NCBI RefSeq assembly: GCF_001942305.1 | Contig: NZ_MKKE01000022.1 | Location: forward strand, 218,256 to 282,255 | DNA: 64,000 nucleotides | Origin: Saccharomonospora sp. CUA-673 | Lineage (GTDB): Bacteria > Actinomycetota > Actinomycetes > Mycobacteriales > Pseudonocardiaceae | Direction of reading: 5' to 3' | In this document: positions 17,664 to 28,859 of the stretch, in pieces | How the letters are laid out: each line of letters opens with the position of its first letter | Position numbering within the stretch: position 1 is the first letter of the stretch | Notes under the pieces: model-generated | What the model was told of the DNA's origin: nothing | The model's input: the letters and a program-made list of their open reading frames with translations, nothing else | Databases searched by the model: none | Program-made: the position numbers and the translations under genes

Positions 17664-19049
17664 ATGTCGCTGATGCCCGTGACCGACTCGATGTTTCTCG
17701 CCGTGGAAACCCGCGAGCACCCGATGCACGTGGGCGGACTGCAGCTGTTCACCCCGCCCGACGACGCCGGGCCCGAGTACCTGCGCGACCTCCGCGAGAA
17801 CCTGCTGGAACGCACGAGCGTGCGCGAGGCGCTCCAGAGGCGCCTGCGCACACCCGTCAACACCGCCGGCTACCTCGCCTGGCAACGCGATCCGCAGCTC
17901 GACCTCGACTACCACTTCCGACATTCGGCGCTGCCCCGGCCGGGCCGCATCCGCGAACTGCTCGAACTGACCTCCCGCTGGCACAGCACGCTGCTCGACC
18001 GGCACCGCCCGCTGTGGGAGGCGCACCTCGTCGAAGGTCTCGCCGACGGGCGCTTCGCGGTCTACAGCAAGATCCACCACGCCGCGATGGACGGCGTGTC
18101 CGCCCTGCGCCAACTCACCGACGTGCTCTCCGACGACCCCGCCGACCGCGACTGCCCGCCGCCGTGGGGCAAGCCCCGGTCGAGCCCACCCGCGGCGCGC
18201 CCCGCGCTCGGCGCCCTCGACCCCCGCGAGGCCGTGCGGGCGGCGACGGGCGCCGCACGGCAACTGGCCGAGGTGCCCGGCGGCGCGGTGCGCATCGCGA
18301 AGGAGATGCTCCGTGCACAGGCCCTGACTCTGCCGCTGCAGGCCCCGCGCACGATGTTCAACGTGCCGATCGGCGGTGCACGGCGCTTCGCCGCGCAGTC
18401 GTGGCCGCTGGACCGCGTGCGGGCCGTGGCGTCGGGCGCCGGGGTGAGCCGCAACGACGTCGTCCTGGCCATGTGCGCGGGCGCGCTGCGCGAGTACCTC
18501 GTCGAGGCCCACGCCCTGCCCGCGCAGCCGCTGACGGCGCTGGTGCCGGTCTCCATGCGGTCGGCGAAGGACGCCGACGCGGGTGAGGCGTCCGGCAACC
18601 GCATCGGGGCTCTGCTGGCCAACCTCGGCACCGACCTCGCCGACCCGGCCGACCGGCTCGCGACGATCGCGCGGTCGACGACCGAGGGCAAACGGCTGTT
18701 CCGCGAGCTGACGCCGGTGCAGGCGCTGTTGCTGTCCGCCCTGAACGTCGCGCCCCTCGCCGCGAGCCCGCTGCCCGGGTTCACGACCGCCACCCGCCCG
18801 CCGTTCAACCTCGTCATCTCCAACGTGCCGGGACCGCGCAGGCAGATGTACTGGAACGGGGCCCGGCTCGACGGCATCTACCCGGCGTCGGTACTGCTCG
18901 ACGGGCAGGCGCTCAACATCACGCTCACCACCACCGGCGACAACGTCGACGTCGGCATCACCGGCTGCCGGCGCAGCGTGCCGCACCTGCAACGCCTGCT
19001 GACCCACCTCGAGACCGCGCTGACCGACCTCGAGAAGACGACGCGCTGA
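17664..19049 (+). CDS. Wax ester synthase / diacylglycerol acyltransferase (WS/DGAT)
   Basis: 461 residues. The acyltransferase motif HHAAMDG at 138-144 contains the catalytic histidines and Asp. Later conserved blocks are NDVVLAMCAGALREYL, the PVSMRS motif and NLVISNVPGP. It makes triacylglycerol or wax esters from acyl-CoA and is peripheral to the membrane. An in-frame GTG at 17655 is an alternative start; the ATG at 17664 has AGAGG eight nt upstream. It fits a lipid-storing actinomycete, and beta-oxidation genes occur later in the window. It stands alone, divergent from the hydroquinone reductase gene. Confidence 0.92.
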   Translation: MSLMPVTDSMFLAVETREHPMHVGGLQLFTPPDDAGPEYLRDLRENLLERTSVREALQRRLRTPVNTAGYLAWQRDPQLDLDYHFRHSALPRPGRIRELLELTSRWHSTLLDRHRPLWEAHLVEGLADGRFAVYSKIHHAAMDGVSALRQLTDVLSDDPADRDCPPPWGKPRSSPPAARPALGALDPREAVRAATGAARQLAEVPGGAVRIAKEMLRAQALTLPLQAPRTMFNVPIGGARRFAAQSWPLDRVRAVASGAGVSRNDVVLAMCAGALREYLVEAHALPAQPLTALVPVSMRSAKDADAGEASGNRIGALLANLGTDLADPADRLATIARSTTEGKRLFRELTPVQALLLSALNVAPLAASPLPGFTTATRPPFNLVISNVPGPRRQMYWNGARLDGIYPASVLLDGQALNITLTTTGDNVDVGITGCRRSVPHLQRLLTHLETALTDLEKTTR

Positions 19050-19116
19050 ACCGGCGCTCAGGCAGGCGCTCAGGCAATCCCCTCGGACGCCGGGCACCCC
19101 GGGGGTGAGCGACCCG

Positions 19117-20523
19117 TCACGGGCGGTCGGCGGGGCGATCGGTCGGCCAGGGGTTGATCTCCTCGACCAGTTTCGCCACCGCGAGGACGAGGTCGTCGGA
19201 GTGGCGCGGGCCGACGATCTGCAGGCCCACCGGCAGGCCGGCGGACGTGAAGCCCGCGGGCACGGTGATCGCGGGCTGCTGGGTCATGTTGAACGGGTAC
19301 GTGAACCGCGTCCACTGCGGCCACGTCTCGTACGGTCCGCCCGGCGGCACGTCGTGGCCCGCCTCGAACGGTTCGATCGGCATCGTCGGGGTGATCAGCA
19401 CGTCGAACCGGCTGTGGAACTCGCCCATGTGGATGCCGAGCGCCGCGCGGGTGGCCGACGCCTCCAGGTAGTCGCTCGCCGAGTACGTCCGGCCCTCCTG
19501 CCACACGCGGCGCAGGCCCGGGTCGACGAGCTCCTCCGAACCGGCCGGGAACGTGTCCAGCCACTTCGCCGCGCCCGTCGACCACAGGATGCCGAACGCG
19601 TCGGCGGGGTCGGTGAAACCCGGATCGGCGTCCTCGACGTGGAGACCGGCGTCGGCGAGCTGCGTCACCGCCGCCGCGACGATCCGCGCGACCTCCGGGT
19701 CGACGTCGACGTATCCGAGGTCTGCCGAGAAGGCCGCGCGCAGTCCGCGCACGTCGCGGCGCACCGCCTCTCGGTAGGAGCTCAACGGCGGCGGCAGCGC
19801 GTTCGGGTCGCGGTGATCGGTGGTGGTCAACACGTCGAGCAGCAGCGCCGTGTCGTCCACCGACCGGGCCATGGGTCCCGCGTGCGAGAGCGGACCGAAC
19901 GGGCTCGCCGGGTACAGCGGGATCCGGCCCGCGGTCGGCTTGAACCCGACGATGCCGCAGAACGACGCCGGAATCCGCACCGAACCGCCGCCGTCGGTGC
20001 CCACCGACAACTCACCCATGCCCGCGGCGACCGCCGCGCCGCTACCCCCGCTGGAGCCGCCGGGCGTCAACGCCGGGTTCCACGGATTGCGCGTGACTCC
20101 GTCGAGCGGACTGTCGGTGACCGCCTTCCACGCGAGCTCCGGCGTGGTCGTCTTGCCCAGCAGCACGAGCCCGTGTTCGCGCATCCGCGCGGTCACCGGG
20201 CTGTCGATCTCCCACGGCTGGTCCGGGTCGATGCACCGCGAACCGCGCAACGTCGGCCAGCCCTCGGTGAGGAACATGTCCTTCACCGACGCGGGCACCC
20301 CGTCGAGCCAGCCGATCGGATTGCCCGTACGCCACCGTTCCTCGGACGCGCGCGCCGCGTCGAGCGCCACCTCGGGCTCTACCCGCGTGTAGGCGCGCAG
20401 CTCGGGATCACGCTTCTCGATCGTCTCGAGTGCGGTCCGCGTGGCCTCGACCGGGGACAGTTCCCCCGCCGAGTAGGCGGCCAGCAGTTCGCTCGCGGTC
20501 GACAGGGCCGGAGTGCTCGTCAT
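19117..20523 (-). CDS. Amidase (amidase-signature family)
   Basis: 468 residues from ATG 20523, with GAGGAGAGG four nt upstream. The Ser-cisSer-Lys triad is visible: K81 (GVPASVKDMF), cis-Ser S157 in GGSSGGSG, nucleophile S181 (GTDGGGSVRIPAS). It hydrolyses an amide to acid and ammonia. The frame is continuous upstream with the D-2-hydroxyacid dehydrogenase, with no stop between them, giving an apparent 800-residue fusion. The internal ribosome site and complete amidase N-terminus indicate separate translation. Same-strand operon with the dehydrogenase, under the operator at 21562-21575. Confidence 0.9.
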   Translation of the reverse strand: MTSTPALSTASELLAAYSAGELSPVEATRTALETIEKRDPELRAYTRVEPEVALDAARASEERWRTGNPIGWLDGVPASVKDMFLTEGWPTLRGSRCIDPDQPWEIDSPVTARMREHGLVLLGKTTTPELAWKAVTDSPLDGVTRNPWNPALTPGGSSGGSGAAVAAGMGELSVGTDGGGSVRIPASFCGIVGFKPTAGRIPLYPASPFGPLSHAGPMARSVDDTALLLDVLTTTDHRDPNALPPPLSSYREAVRRDVRGLRAAFSADLGYVDVDPEVARIVAAAVTQLADAGLHVEDADPGFTDPADAFGILWSTGAAKWLDTFPAGSEELVDPGLRRVWQEGRTYSASDYLEASATRAALGIHMGEFHSRFDVLITPTMPIEPFEAGHDVPPGGPYETWPQWTRFTYPFNMTQQPAITVPAGFTSAGLPVGLQIVGPRHSDDLVLAVAKLVEEINPWPTDRPADRP

Positions 20524-21543
20524 GCCTCTCCTCACGCGCCGATGCGTCAGCTCCCGGAGAACGTAACCCAGTTGCTTGTCCACGACGTTGCGCAGTTGCT
20601 CGCCGGCACGCCACCGGCGGAAGTTCTCGGCGAATACCCCGACCAGCTCGTTGCGCCACCCGACGACGTCCCCGGACATGTGCGGGGAGATCAACACGTC
20701 GTCCATCGTCCACAACGGATGGTCGACCGGCAGCGGTTCGGTGTCGAACACGTCCAGCGCCGCGCCCGCGAGCTCGCCCCCGCGCAGCGCGGCGACCAGG
20801 TCGTCGGTGACGACGAGCTCGCCCCGGCCGACGTTGATGAACCGCGCCGACGGCTTCATCGCGGCGAACGCGGCGGCGTCGAACATGCCCGAGGTCTGGT
20901 CGGTCAACGGTGCGATCGCCACGACGTAGTCGGCGTCCGGCAGGTGCTCGGTGAGCCGGTCGGTCGAATGCACGGTGCCGAAGTCGGGGTCGCCGTCGCG
21001 GGCCCGGCGGCCCGCCCCCGACACGCGCAGTCCGGCCGCGCGCAGCAGCCGCGCGATCGCGCGTCCGATCGGACCGGTGCCCACCACGAGCGCCGAGGTT
21101 CCCGCGATGCGCTCGGTCTCGCGGTGCCGCCACGTGCGCTCGTCCTGCAGCCGCAGGGAACGCGGCATGTCCTTGGCGAACATGAGGACCTGCCCCAGCA
21201 CGTACTCGGCGATCGAGTCGTCGAAGACGCCGCGCGCGTTGGTCAGCGTCACGTCGCTGGCGCGCAGCTCGGGGAACATCACCGGGTCGACGCCGGCGGC
21301 CGCGATGTGCAACCACTCGAGCCGGTCGGCCGACTGCCATGCCGAGGGCAGCGCCGTCGACAGGAACTCGTACATGAACAGCGCGTCGGCCCCGCGCAGC
21401 GCCTCGGCCAGGCCGGCGGCGTCGGTGTACCGCACCTCCGCGACCTCTTCGATGGGACCCATGTCCGGCGGGTGTTCCTCACCACGGAGCACGGTCAACA
21501 CGGGCGTGCGGGCATCGGTCACCGTCGCATTCACCGTTGACAC
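20524..21543 (-). CDS. D-2-hydroxyacid dehydrogenase (no own stop; reads into the amidase)
   Basis: About 340 residues from GTG 21543, placed downstream of the operator; the frame is open to 21585. NAD-binding GTGPIGRAIARLL, catalytic Arg (NVGRGELVV), Glu (DVFDTEPLP) and His (ISPHMSGD) are present, and the typical family ending NVVDKQLGYV is seen. It interconverts a 2-oxoacid and D-2-hydroxyacid with NAD(P)H. After QLGYV the frame runs 13 codons more into the amidase ATG. A TGA lies in another frame at 20532-20534, exactly where a stop would be expected before the amidase ribosome site. Confidence 0.85.
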
Positions 21544-21561
21544 GCTATGAGCGCCTCGTAT

Positions 21562-21575
21562 GATTGTCAACAATC
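21562..21575. promoter_or_regulatory. GntR-type operator, site 1
   Basis: Perfect palindrome GATTGTCAACAATC between the divergent dehydrogenase (start 21543) and isomerase-like gene (start 21656). Its 12-bp core, read on the other strand, is identical to the core at 27468-27479. The GntR gene at 23225 is the obvious candidate regulator. Confidence 0.7.
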
Positions 21576-21655
21576 CGAGGAACACCCCCGGAGGCCCACG
21601 TCTGCCTGTCTCCCGCAGTTGTTCTGCGCCTGTGCCGCCGCCCGGAGGTCAAGCC

Positions 21656-22432
21656 TTGGACGTACCCGCCGTGGACTTCCAATCCTTCGAAGGGCCACTC
21701 GCCCAACGAGGGATCGGCGTCATCGCGCCGTTCGACCTCGCGCTCGAACGCGAGCTGTGGCGCTGGGTGCCCCTGGAGGTCTCGCTCCACCTCGCCAGGA
21801 CGCCGTACGAACCCGTGCCCGTCAGCATGGAGATGGCGCACCTGGTCAGCAACGCGCAGCACCTGGCCGCCGCGACCCGGGACGTGCTGCACGTCGAACC
21901 CGAGGTCGTCGCGTACCTGTGCACCTCCGGCAGCTTCGTCGCCGGCGTCGACGCCGAGCACACACTGCGCAAGGTCATCTGCGACGCCGGGGCGCCCGAC
22001 GCCGTCACCACGTCCGGCGCGCTCGCCGAGGTCCTCGAGCTGCTCGACGTCGGCCGCGTCTCGGTGCTCACCCCGTACGACGCGGACCTGACCGGCAAAC
22101 TGCACGACTTCCTCGCCGAGCTCGGCGTCCGCACCGTCTCGAGCGACCACCTCGGCCTCGGCGGCGGCATCTGGAAGGTCAGCTACGCCACGATCGCCGA
22201 ACGCATCCTCGCGGCCGACCACGGCGACGCCGAGGCGATCTTCGTCAGCTGCACCAACCTGCCCACCTACGACCTCATCGACCCGCTGGAGCAAACCCTC
22301 GGCAAACCGGTGCTGACGGCGAACCAGCTGACGATGTGGGCCTGTCTGCAGCGGATGGGCCTGCCGATCGTGGGCCCCGGCTCCTGGCTGCGCGCCCCCG
22401 GGCAGGCCGAGGACCTCGGGGAGGCCGGCTGA
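21656..22432 (+). CDS. Asp/Glu racemase-fold enzyme, maleate isomerase-like
   Basis: 258 residues from TTG 21656, preceded by GGAGGTC; upstream codons overlap the operator and do not look like protein. Two active-site cysteines are present: C89 (VAYLCTSGSF) and C199 (FVSCTNLPTYD), the pair used by maleate cis-trans isomerases and racemases. The C-terminal block GKPVLTANQLTMWACL is typical. It probably isomerises or epimerises a small dicarboxylate. First gene of a three-gene operon with the paralogue at 22495 and the GntR gene. Confidence 0.85.
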   Translation: MDVPAVDFQSFEGPLAQRGIGVIAPFDLALERELWRWVPLEVSLHLARTPYEPVPVSMEMAHLVSNAQHLAAATRDVLHVEPEVVAYLCTSGSFVAGVDAEHTLRKVICDAGAPDAVTTSGALAEVLELLDVGRVSVLTPYDADLTGKLHDFLAELGVRTVSSDHLGLGGGIWKVSYATIAERILAADHGDAEAIFVSCTNLPTYDLIDPLEQTLGKPVLTANQLTMWACLQRMGLPIVGPGSWLRAPGQAEDLGEAG

Positions 22433-22494
22433 CCCCACCCCCGTGATCGACCAGTGAGCAACAATCCCTGCCTGTCCCTCGAGGAGGTTCACCC

Positions 22495-23228
22495 GTGCCC
22501 ACGATCGGATTCATCTATCCGGATCACGCCGCCGAGGACGACTACCCGCTCGCCGAACGACTGCTCGGCGAGCAGTCCGGTGACGCGGTCGCCCTGCCGG
22601 TCGAGCACATCTACGGCACCGACCTGCACGCCGTGCCCGAACTGCTCGACCTCGGCTCCCCCGAGCGACTGGCCGAGGGTGCGTCGTTGCTCGCGAAGCA
22701 CCGGCCCGACGCCGTGGTGTGGGCCTGCACGAGCGGCAGTTTCGTCTACGGCTGGGACGGCGCGGCCGGGCAGATCGCGGGCCTGTCCGAGGCCGCGGGA
22801 GGCACGCCCGCCTCGAGCACGTCGCGGGCGTCGTGCACGCGGCGCAGGAGCTCGGGGTGCGGAAGGTCGCCGTCGCGGCGAGTTACCCCGACGACGTCGC
22901 CGCGTTGTTCGTGGAGTTCCTGGGCCGCGGGGGCATCGACGTGGTGTCGATGTCCGCGGCCGACATCGACACCGCCGCCGAGGTGGGCCAGCTGCCGCCC
23001 GAGCAGGTCGTCGCGCTCGTCGTCGACCGCGACCACCCGGACGCCGATGCCCTGCTCGTGCCCGACACGGCGATGCGCACCCTCGCGCTGATCGACGACA
23101 TCGAGGCCCGGATCGGCAAGCCGGTGCTCACCGCCAACCAGGTCACGGTGTGGGAGGGCCTGCGCCTCGCCGGCGTCTCGCCCGTCGCCGGCCGGCTCGG
23201 CACACTGTTCCGCGGGGGCCGGCGATGA
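22495..23228 (+). CDS. Asp/Glu racemase-fold enzyme, second paralogue (frame break near 22831)
   Basis: About 244 residues when joined. Start GTG 22495 after GAGGAGG. Frame 1 carries C78 (VWACTSGSFVYGWDG) and runs to GGTPASSTSRA; the second frame resumes FVHAAQELGVRKVAVAASYPDDVA. Restoring one T near 22831 (GCGTCGTGC to GCGTTCGTGC) joins them. The second active-site position reads LLVPDTAMRT, so the second cysteine of the family is replaced, unlike the upstream gene. Its stop overlaps the GntR ATG (ATGA). Reaction unknown; the single-cysteine pattern suggests chemistry other than racemisation. Confidence 0.82.
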
Positions 23229-23938
23229 TCGGGGACATCGAACCGGTCAGCCGCGAATCCACCGCCGCGATCATCGCCCGCCAGCTGCGCGAGGCGATCA
23301 TGACCGGCGCGCTGCCACCGGGGGCGCAGCTGGGCGAGGCGGAGCTGGCCGCCCAGTTCCAGGTCTCCCGGGGTCCGCTGCGCGAGGCGATGCAGCGCCT
23401 CGTGTCCGAGGGACTGCTGCGCAGCGAGCGGCACCGCGGGCTGTTCGTGATCGACCTCGAACCCGGCGACGTGCAGGACATCTACGCGGCCCGCACCGCG
23501 GTGGAGCGCGCGGCGGCGACCCTCGTGGTCCGCTCCGCCGACCGCGACGAGGTGGCCGCCACCCTCGACGACGCGGTCAAGGCCATGGCCGAGGCCGACG
23601 AGCAGGGCGATCCGACCGCGCTGTCCGAGGCGGATCTGCGGTTCCACGAGGCGCTGATCGAGGCGTCCGGCAGTCCCCGACTGCGCCGCATCGCGCGGAC
23701 GTTGATGATCGAGACGCGCATGTGCCTGTCGGCCCTGCAACGGACGTACCCCGGCGACGGCTACGAGACCGACGAACGCATCGCCGAGCACAAGGCCATC
23801 ACCGACGCCGTCCGCTCGGGCGCCGAACGGCATCTGCTCCGGCTCCTCGAGGAGCACATGGCCGACGCCGTCGACCGGCTCGCCCCCGGCACCGGACTGC
23901 ACGCCGACGGCGACGGACCCGCGCCCGACCGCCGCTGA
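23225..23938 (+). CDS. GntR-family regulator, FadR subfamily (FCD domain)
   Basis: 237 residues. Winged helix at about 10-75 (IIARQLREAIMTGALPPGAQLGEAELAAQFQVSRGPLREAMQRL) and an FCD effector domain with metal-binding features (DLRFHEALIEASGSPRL, then EHKAITDAVRSGAERH). It is co-translated with the isomerase-like genes. Likely repressor acting at the identical palindromes 21562-21575 and 27467-27480, which would place amidase, dehydrogenase, isomerases, semialdehyde dehydrogenase and aminotransferase in one regulon. The ligand is unknown, probably a small carboxylate. Confidence 0.92.
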   Translation: MIGDIEPVSRESTAAIIARQLREAIMTGALPPGAQLGEAELAAQFQVSRGPLREAMQRLVSEGLLRSERHRGLFVIDLEPGDVQDIYAARTAVERAAATLVVRSADRDEVAATLDDAVKAMAEADEQGDPTALSEADLRFHEALIEASGSPRLRRIARTLMIETRMCLSALQRTYPGDGYETDERIAEHKAITDAVRSGAERHLLRLLEEHMADAVDRLAPGTGLHADGDGPAPDRR

Positions 23939-23974
23939 GCCGGCCGGGCTCGTTCAGCGCCCGGGCGTCCGGGT

Positions 23975-24595
23975 TCAGGCCTCGCTGCGGGCCCCGCGGC
24001 AGGCGTACGTCATCGCGGGCGGCAGGTTCCGCCACACCGGCGATTGGATCTCGACGTCGTCGAACGTGGCCTCCACGGCGGCGCGGAATCGCTTGGCGCC
24101 GGGGATGCGCGCCGCGTGGACGTAGGCGAACGTGCTGAACACGCCGTGCGGGGCCAGCGCCGCCGCGATCTCACCGAGCAGCTGCTCCTGCAGCTCCGCG
24201 CTGAACAGCGACCACGGAAGCCCGCACAGCATCGCGTCGACCGACGTGACACCGCGGTCGGCGAGCAGCTTGCCCAGGTCGGCGGCGTCGCCGTGCACGA
24301 CCTCGACGTTCGGGAAGTTGCGCGACAGGTGCTCGGCCATCCGCTCGTCCAGCTCGACCGCCAGGTAGCGACCGTCGGCCGGGACTCTCTCCTGAAGCAG
24401 TCTCGTGAAGGCGCCGGTTCCCGCGCCGATCTCCACGATGGTCGGCGCCTGGACCGCGGGAACCGCGGAGGCCATCCGCGCCGCGAGGGCGCGCGAACTG
24501 GGCGCTGCCGCGCCGACCGTCTTCGGGTTGCGGACCGCGGCCGAAAGGAACGGCAGCAGCGACCGCTTCAGGGCATCGAGCATGACCTCCACCAT
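23975..24595 (-). CDS. Class I SAM-dependent methyltransferase (phospholipid N-methyltransferase-like)
   Basis: 206 residues. Motif I is VEIGAGTGAFTRLL, followed by YLAVELDERMAEHLSRNFP and VEVVHGDAADLGKLL, then the LCGLPWSLFS block seen in PmtA-like and KsgA-related enzymes. The hydrophobic, basic N-terminus (LDALKRSLLPFLSAAVRNPKTVG) would suit membrane association. It converges on the GntR gene and stands alone; no link to the neighbouring catabolic genes is visible. The 180 nt upstream hold nothing recognisable. Confidence 0.85.
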   Translation of the reverse strand: MVEVMLDALKRSLLPFLSAAVRNPKTVGAAAPSSRALAARMASAVPAVQAPTIVEIGAGTGAFTRLLQERVPADGRYLAVELDERMAEHLSRNFPNVEVVHGDAADLGKLLADRGVTSVDAMLCGLPWSLFSAELQEQLLGEIAAALAPHGVFSTFAYVHAARIPGAKRFRAAVEATFDDVEIQSPVWRNLPPAMTYACRGARSEA

Positions 24596-24775
24596 GCGTG
24601 ATTACCGCGCACATTGCTCCGTGTCAGAAATCACACCGGGTCTGGACCACGGGGAACGCGCGAGATCCCGACGACGTACGTCTCGAAACGGCGCGCCCCT
24701 CCCGCCCACCTCTCGCCCATATCGGACTGTTCGACCGAGTTGAGCGCTATGTCCCACCTGTCGCCTTCAACCGCT

Positions 24776-25864
<1,089 letters not shown>

Positions 25865-25916
25865 AGATCTCCGTTCAACCGAGCGTCGTGCGAGGGGTGC
25901 CGATCCGAGCGGGCCG

Positions 25917-27392
25917 TCAGGACAATCCGCCGATGGCGATGTACTTGGTCTCGAGGAATTCCTCGATGCCGACGGTGCCGCCCTCTCGGCCGAGGCCCGA
26001 CTGCTTGACCCCGCCGAACGGGACGGCCGCGTTCGACACGACTCCCTGGTTCAGCCCGACCATGCCCGTCTCCAGGCGCTCGCTGACGCGGATGGCGCGT
26101 GCGATGTTCTGCGTGTAGACGTAGGCGACCAGGCCGAACTCGGTGTCGTTGGCCGCGGCCAACGCCTCCTGCTCGGTCTCGAACGTCGAGATGGGCGCGA
26201 CCGGGCCGAAGATCTCCTCGGAGCTCATGCGCGCCTTCGCCGGCACACCGGTGAGCACGGTCGGCTGGTAGAAATTGCCCGGACCGTCCACAGTGGCCCC
26301 ACCGGTGAGCACCTTCGCGCCGTTCTGCGCCGCGTCCGCGACCAGTTCGGACACCTTCGCGATGGCGGCCGAGTCGATCAACGGGCCCACCACGACGCCG
26401 TCCTCGGTGCCGCGCCCGATGGCCAGCCCCTCCATGCGCTCGGTCAGCTTGCGGGAGAACGCGTCGGCGACCGAGCTGTGCACGTAGAAGCGGTTCGCCG
26501 CGGTGCACGCCTCGCCGATGTTGCGCATCTTCGCCTGCATCGCACCGTCCACGGCCGCGTCCAGGTCGGCGTCCTCGAACACGAGGAACGGCGCGTTGCC
26601 GCCCAGTTCCATCGACGTCCGCAACACCGTGCCGGCGCACTGCTCGAGCAGCTTCTTGCCGACCGCGGTCGACCCGGTGAACGACAGCTTCCGCGCGCGC
26701 CCGTCGCGGATCATCGGCTCCATCACGCCGCCGGCGTCGGAGGTCGTCACGACGTTGAGCACGCCATCGGGCAGTCCGCTCTCGGCCAGGATTCCGGCCA
26801 GCGCGAGCATCGACAGCGGCGTCTGCTCGGCGGGCTTGATCACCATGGTGCACCCCGCCGCGACCGCGGGGCCGATCTTGCGCGTGCCCATCGCCATCGG
26901 GAAGTTCCACGGAGTGATCAGCAGACACGGGCCGACCGGCTGCTTGGTGACGAGGAACCGGCCCGCGCCGTTGGGCGCCACCGCGTACCCGCCGTCGATG
27001 CGCACGGCCTCCTCGGCGAACCAGCGGAAGAACTCGGCCGCGTAGGCGATCTCGCCCTTCGCCTCGGCCAGCGGCTTGCCCATCTCGAGGGTCATCAGCA
27101 GGGCGAGCTCGTCCTGGCGCTCCATGAGCTTCTCGTAGGCGCGGCGCAGGATCTCCCCGCGCTCGCGCGGCGCGACCTCGGCCCAGTCGGCCTGTGCGGC
27201 CACGGCGGCGTCGAGCGCGGCGGTGCCGTCGCTCGGTGAGGCGTCGGCGACCGCGCACAGGACCTCACCCGTGGCCGGGTCGGTCACGTCGAGCGTCGCG
27301 TCCCCCGACGCCGCCGTCCACTTGCCGCCGATGAACAGCTCCTTGTTCACCGCCGAGACCACACCGGCTTCACTGACCGTGCTCATTGCCAC
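25917..27392 (-). CDS. NAD(P)-dependent succinate-semialdehyde-type aldehyde dehydrogenase
   Basis: 491 residues (M3 is an alternative start). Aldehyde dehydrogenase superfamily with catalytic C296 ([12 protein letters not shown]), general base E262 (MELGGNAPF), cofactor loop [10 protein letters not shown] and the oxyanion Asn in ITPWNFP. GabD-like: oxidises a semialdehyde, probably one delivered by the divergently transcribed aminotransferase, to a dicarboxylic acid. The operator at 27467-27480 lies between the two genes. Substrate range cannot be read from sequence. Confidence 0.92.
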   Translation of the reverse strand: MAMSTVSEAGVVSAVNKELFIGGKWTAASGDATLDVTDPATGEVLCAVADASPSDGTAALDAAVAAQADWAEVAPRERGEILRRAYEKLMERQDELALLMTLEMGKPLAEAKGEIAYAAEFFRWFAEEAVRIDGGYAVAPNGAGRFLVTKQPVGPCLLITPWNFPMAMGTRKIGPAVAAGCTMVIKPAEQTPLSMLALAGILAESGLPDGVLNVVTTSDAGGVMEPMIRDGRARKLSFTGSTAVGKKLLEQCAGTVLRTSMELGGNAPFLVFEDADLDAAVDGAMQAKMRNIGEACTAANRFYVHSSVADAFSRKLTERMEGLAIGRGTEDGVVVGPLIDSAAIAKVSELVADAAQNGAKVLTGGATVDGPGNFYQPTVLTGVPAKARMSSEEIFGPVAPISTFETEQEALAAANDTEFGLVAYVYTQNIARAIRVSERLETGMVGLNQGVVSNAAVPFGGVKQSGLGREGGTVGIEEFLETKYIAIGGLS

Positions 27393-27466
27393 CGCTCCAA
27401 AGTCGTCGTCAAAGTCGTCATCGCGTCCGTCTTCGTCGAGCCCCAGCCCGCCAGGGATGCTACGAA

Positions 27467-27480
27467 TATTGTTGACAATC
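27467..27480. promoter_or_regulatory. GntR-type operator, site 2
   Basis: TATTGTTGACAATC, containing the palindrome ATTGTTGACAAT (27468-27479), identical in its 12-bp core to site 1 at 21562-21575 read on the other strand. Located between the semialdehyde dehydrogenase (75 nt) and the aminotransferase (97 nt). Confidence 0.7.
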
Positions 27481-27576
27481 TACAACCCCGCGGACTACAA
27501 CGAGAGTACGCGGTTCGGCTGCCCAGAACAGCCTGCAACCACGCAGCCGGCGACCAACACGGAGGAGTACGAAGTC

Positions 27577-28830
27577 ATGGCCAAGCTCTCCCCCCTGCTC
27601 AAGCAGGCGACGCCGGTCGTCGTCGACCACGGCGAGGGTGCCTACCTGTACGACACCGACGGCCGCAGGCACCTCGACTTCACCGCGGGTATCGGCGTGA
27701 CGAGCACCGGCCACTGCCACCCGAGGGTCGTCGCCGCGGCGCAGGAGCAGATCGGGAAGCTCGTCCACGGCCAGTACACGACCGTCATGCACCAGCCGCT
27801 GCTCGAGCTGTGCGAGCGGCTGGGCGACGTCCTCCCGCGCGGTCTCGACACGCTGTTCTTCGCCAACTCCGGCAGCGAGGCCGTCGAGGCGGCGCTGCGC
27901 CTCGCGCGGCAGGCCACCGGCCGGCCCAACGTGGTGGTGTTCCAGGGTGGCTTCCACGGCCGCACCGTCGCGACCGCGACGATGACGACGTCGGGCACCC
28001 GGTTCAGCGCGGGCATCTCCCCGCTCATGGGCGGCGTGCACGTGGCGCCGTTCCCGTTCGCATACCACTACGGCTGGGACGAGCAGACCGCGACGGAGTT
28101 CGCGCTGCGCGAGCTCGACTACCTGTTCGCCACCGTGACCGCTCCCAACGAGACGGCCGCGTTCATCATCGAGCCGATGCTCGGCGAGGGCGGGTACGTG
28201 CCGGCGAACTCGGAGTTCATGGCGGGTCTGCGGCAGCGCGCCGACGAGCACGGCATCCTGCTGATCGTCGACGAGATCCAGACCGGTTTCGGCCGCACGG
28301 GCCGGTTCTGGGGCCACGACCACTTCGGCATCAAGCCCGACGTCATCACCATCGCCAAGGGGCTGGCGAGCGGCTTCCCGCTGTCGGGCATCGCCGCGTC
28401 CGAGGAGCTGATGGCCAAGGCGTTCCCCGGTTCGCAGGGCGGAACCTACGGCGGCAACGCGGTGTCGTGCGCGGCCGCGGTGGCCACGCTCGACGTCATC
28501 AACGACGAGAACCTCGTGGAGAACGCGGCGGCCCGTGGCAAGCAGCTGATCGACGGGGTCCGCGCCGTCGCGGACAAGACGCCGGCGATCGGCGACGTCC
28601 GCGGTCTGGGTCTGCTCGTGGGCTCGGAGTTCACGACGGCCGACGGCAAGCCCGACAACGCCACGGCGTCGGCGGCGCAGAAGCTCGCCGCCGAGCGCGG
28701 TCTGCTCATGCTCACGTGCGGCGCCTACATGAACGTCGTGCGCATGATCCCGCCGCTCGTGGTCACCGCGGAGCAGATCGACGAGGCCCTCGAGATCTGG
28801 TCCGGCGTGGTCGCCGACGTCACGGCGTAG
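27577..28830 (+). CDS. Class III PLP aminotransferase (4-aminobutyrate / acetylornithine type)
   Basis: 417 residues from the ATG after GGAGGAGTA. PLP lysine K261 (VITIAKGLASGFPLSG), the cofactor-binding VDEIQTGFGRTG block, phosphate loop NSGSEAVEAALRLAR and FHGRT are intact. Transfers an amino group from an omega-amino acid to a 2-oxoacid, yielding a semialdehyde that the divergent GabD-like enzyme can oxidise. First gene of a two-gene operon with DUF3830, 29 nt downstream. Confidence 0.92.
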   Translation: MAKLSPLLKQATPVVVDHGEGAYLYDTDGRRHLDFTAGIGVTSTGHCHPRVVAAAQEQIGKLVHGQYTTVMHQPLLELCERLGDVLPRGLDTLFFANSGSEAVEAALRLARQATGRPNVVVFQGGFHGRTVATATMTTSGTRFSAGISPLMGGVHVAPFPFAYHYGWDEQTATEFALRELDYLFATVTAPNETAAFIIEPMLGEGGYVPANSEFMAGLRQRADEHGILLIVDEIQTGFGRTGRFWGHDHFGIKPDVITIAKGLASGFPLSGIAASEELMAKAFPGSQGGTYGGNAVSCAAAVATLDVINDENLVENAAARGKQLIDGVRAVADKTPAIGDVRGLGLLVGSEFTTADGKPDNATASAAQKLAAERGLLMLTCGAYMNVVRMIPPLVVTAEQIDEALEIWSGVVADVTA

Positions 28831-28859
28831 ACACCGAGAGCCCGAGAAGGGAAGCCAGA

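Noticed and set aside
19095..19107. CACCCC-G-GGGGTG as a terminator between WS/DGAT and the amidase
   Set aside because: A one-base loop cannot form this hairpin as drawn, and the remaining stem is too short to claim.
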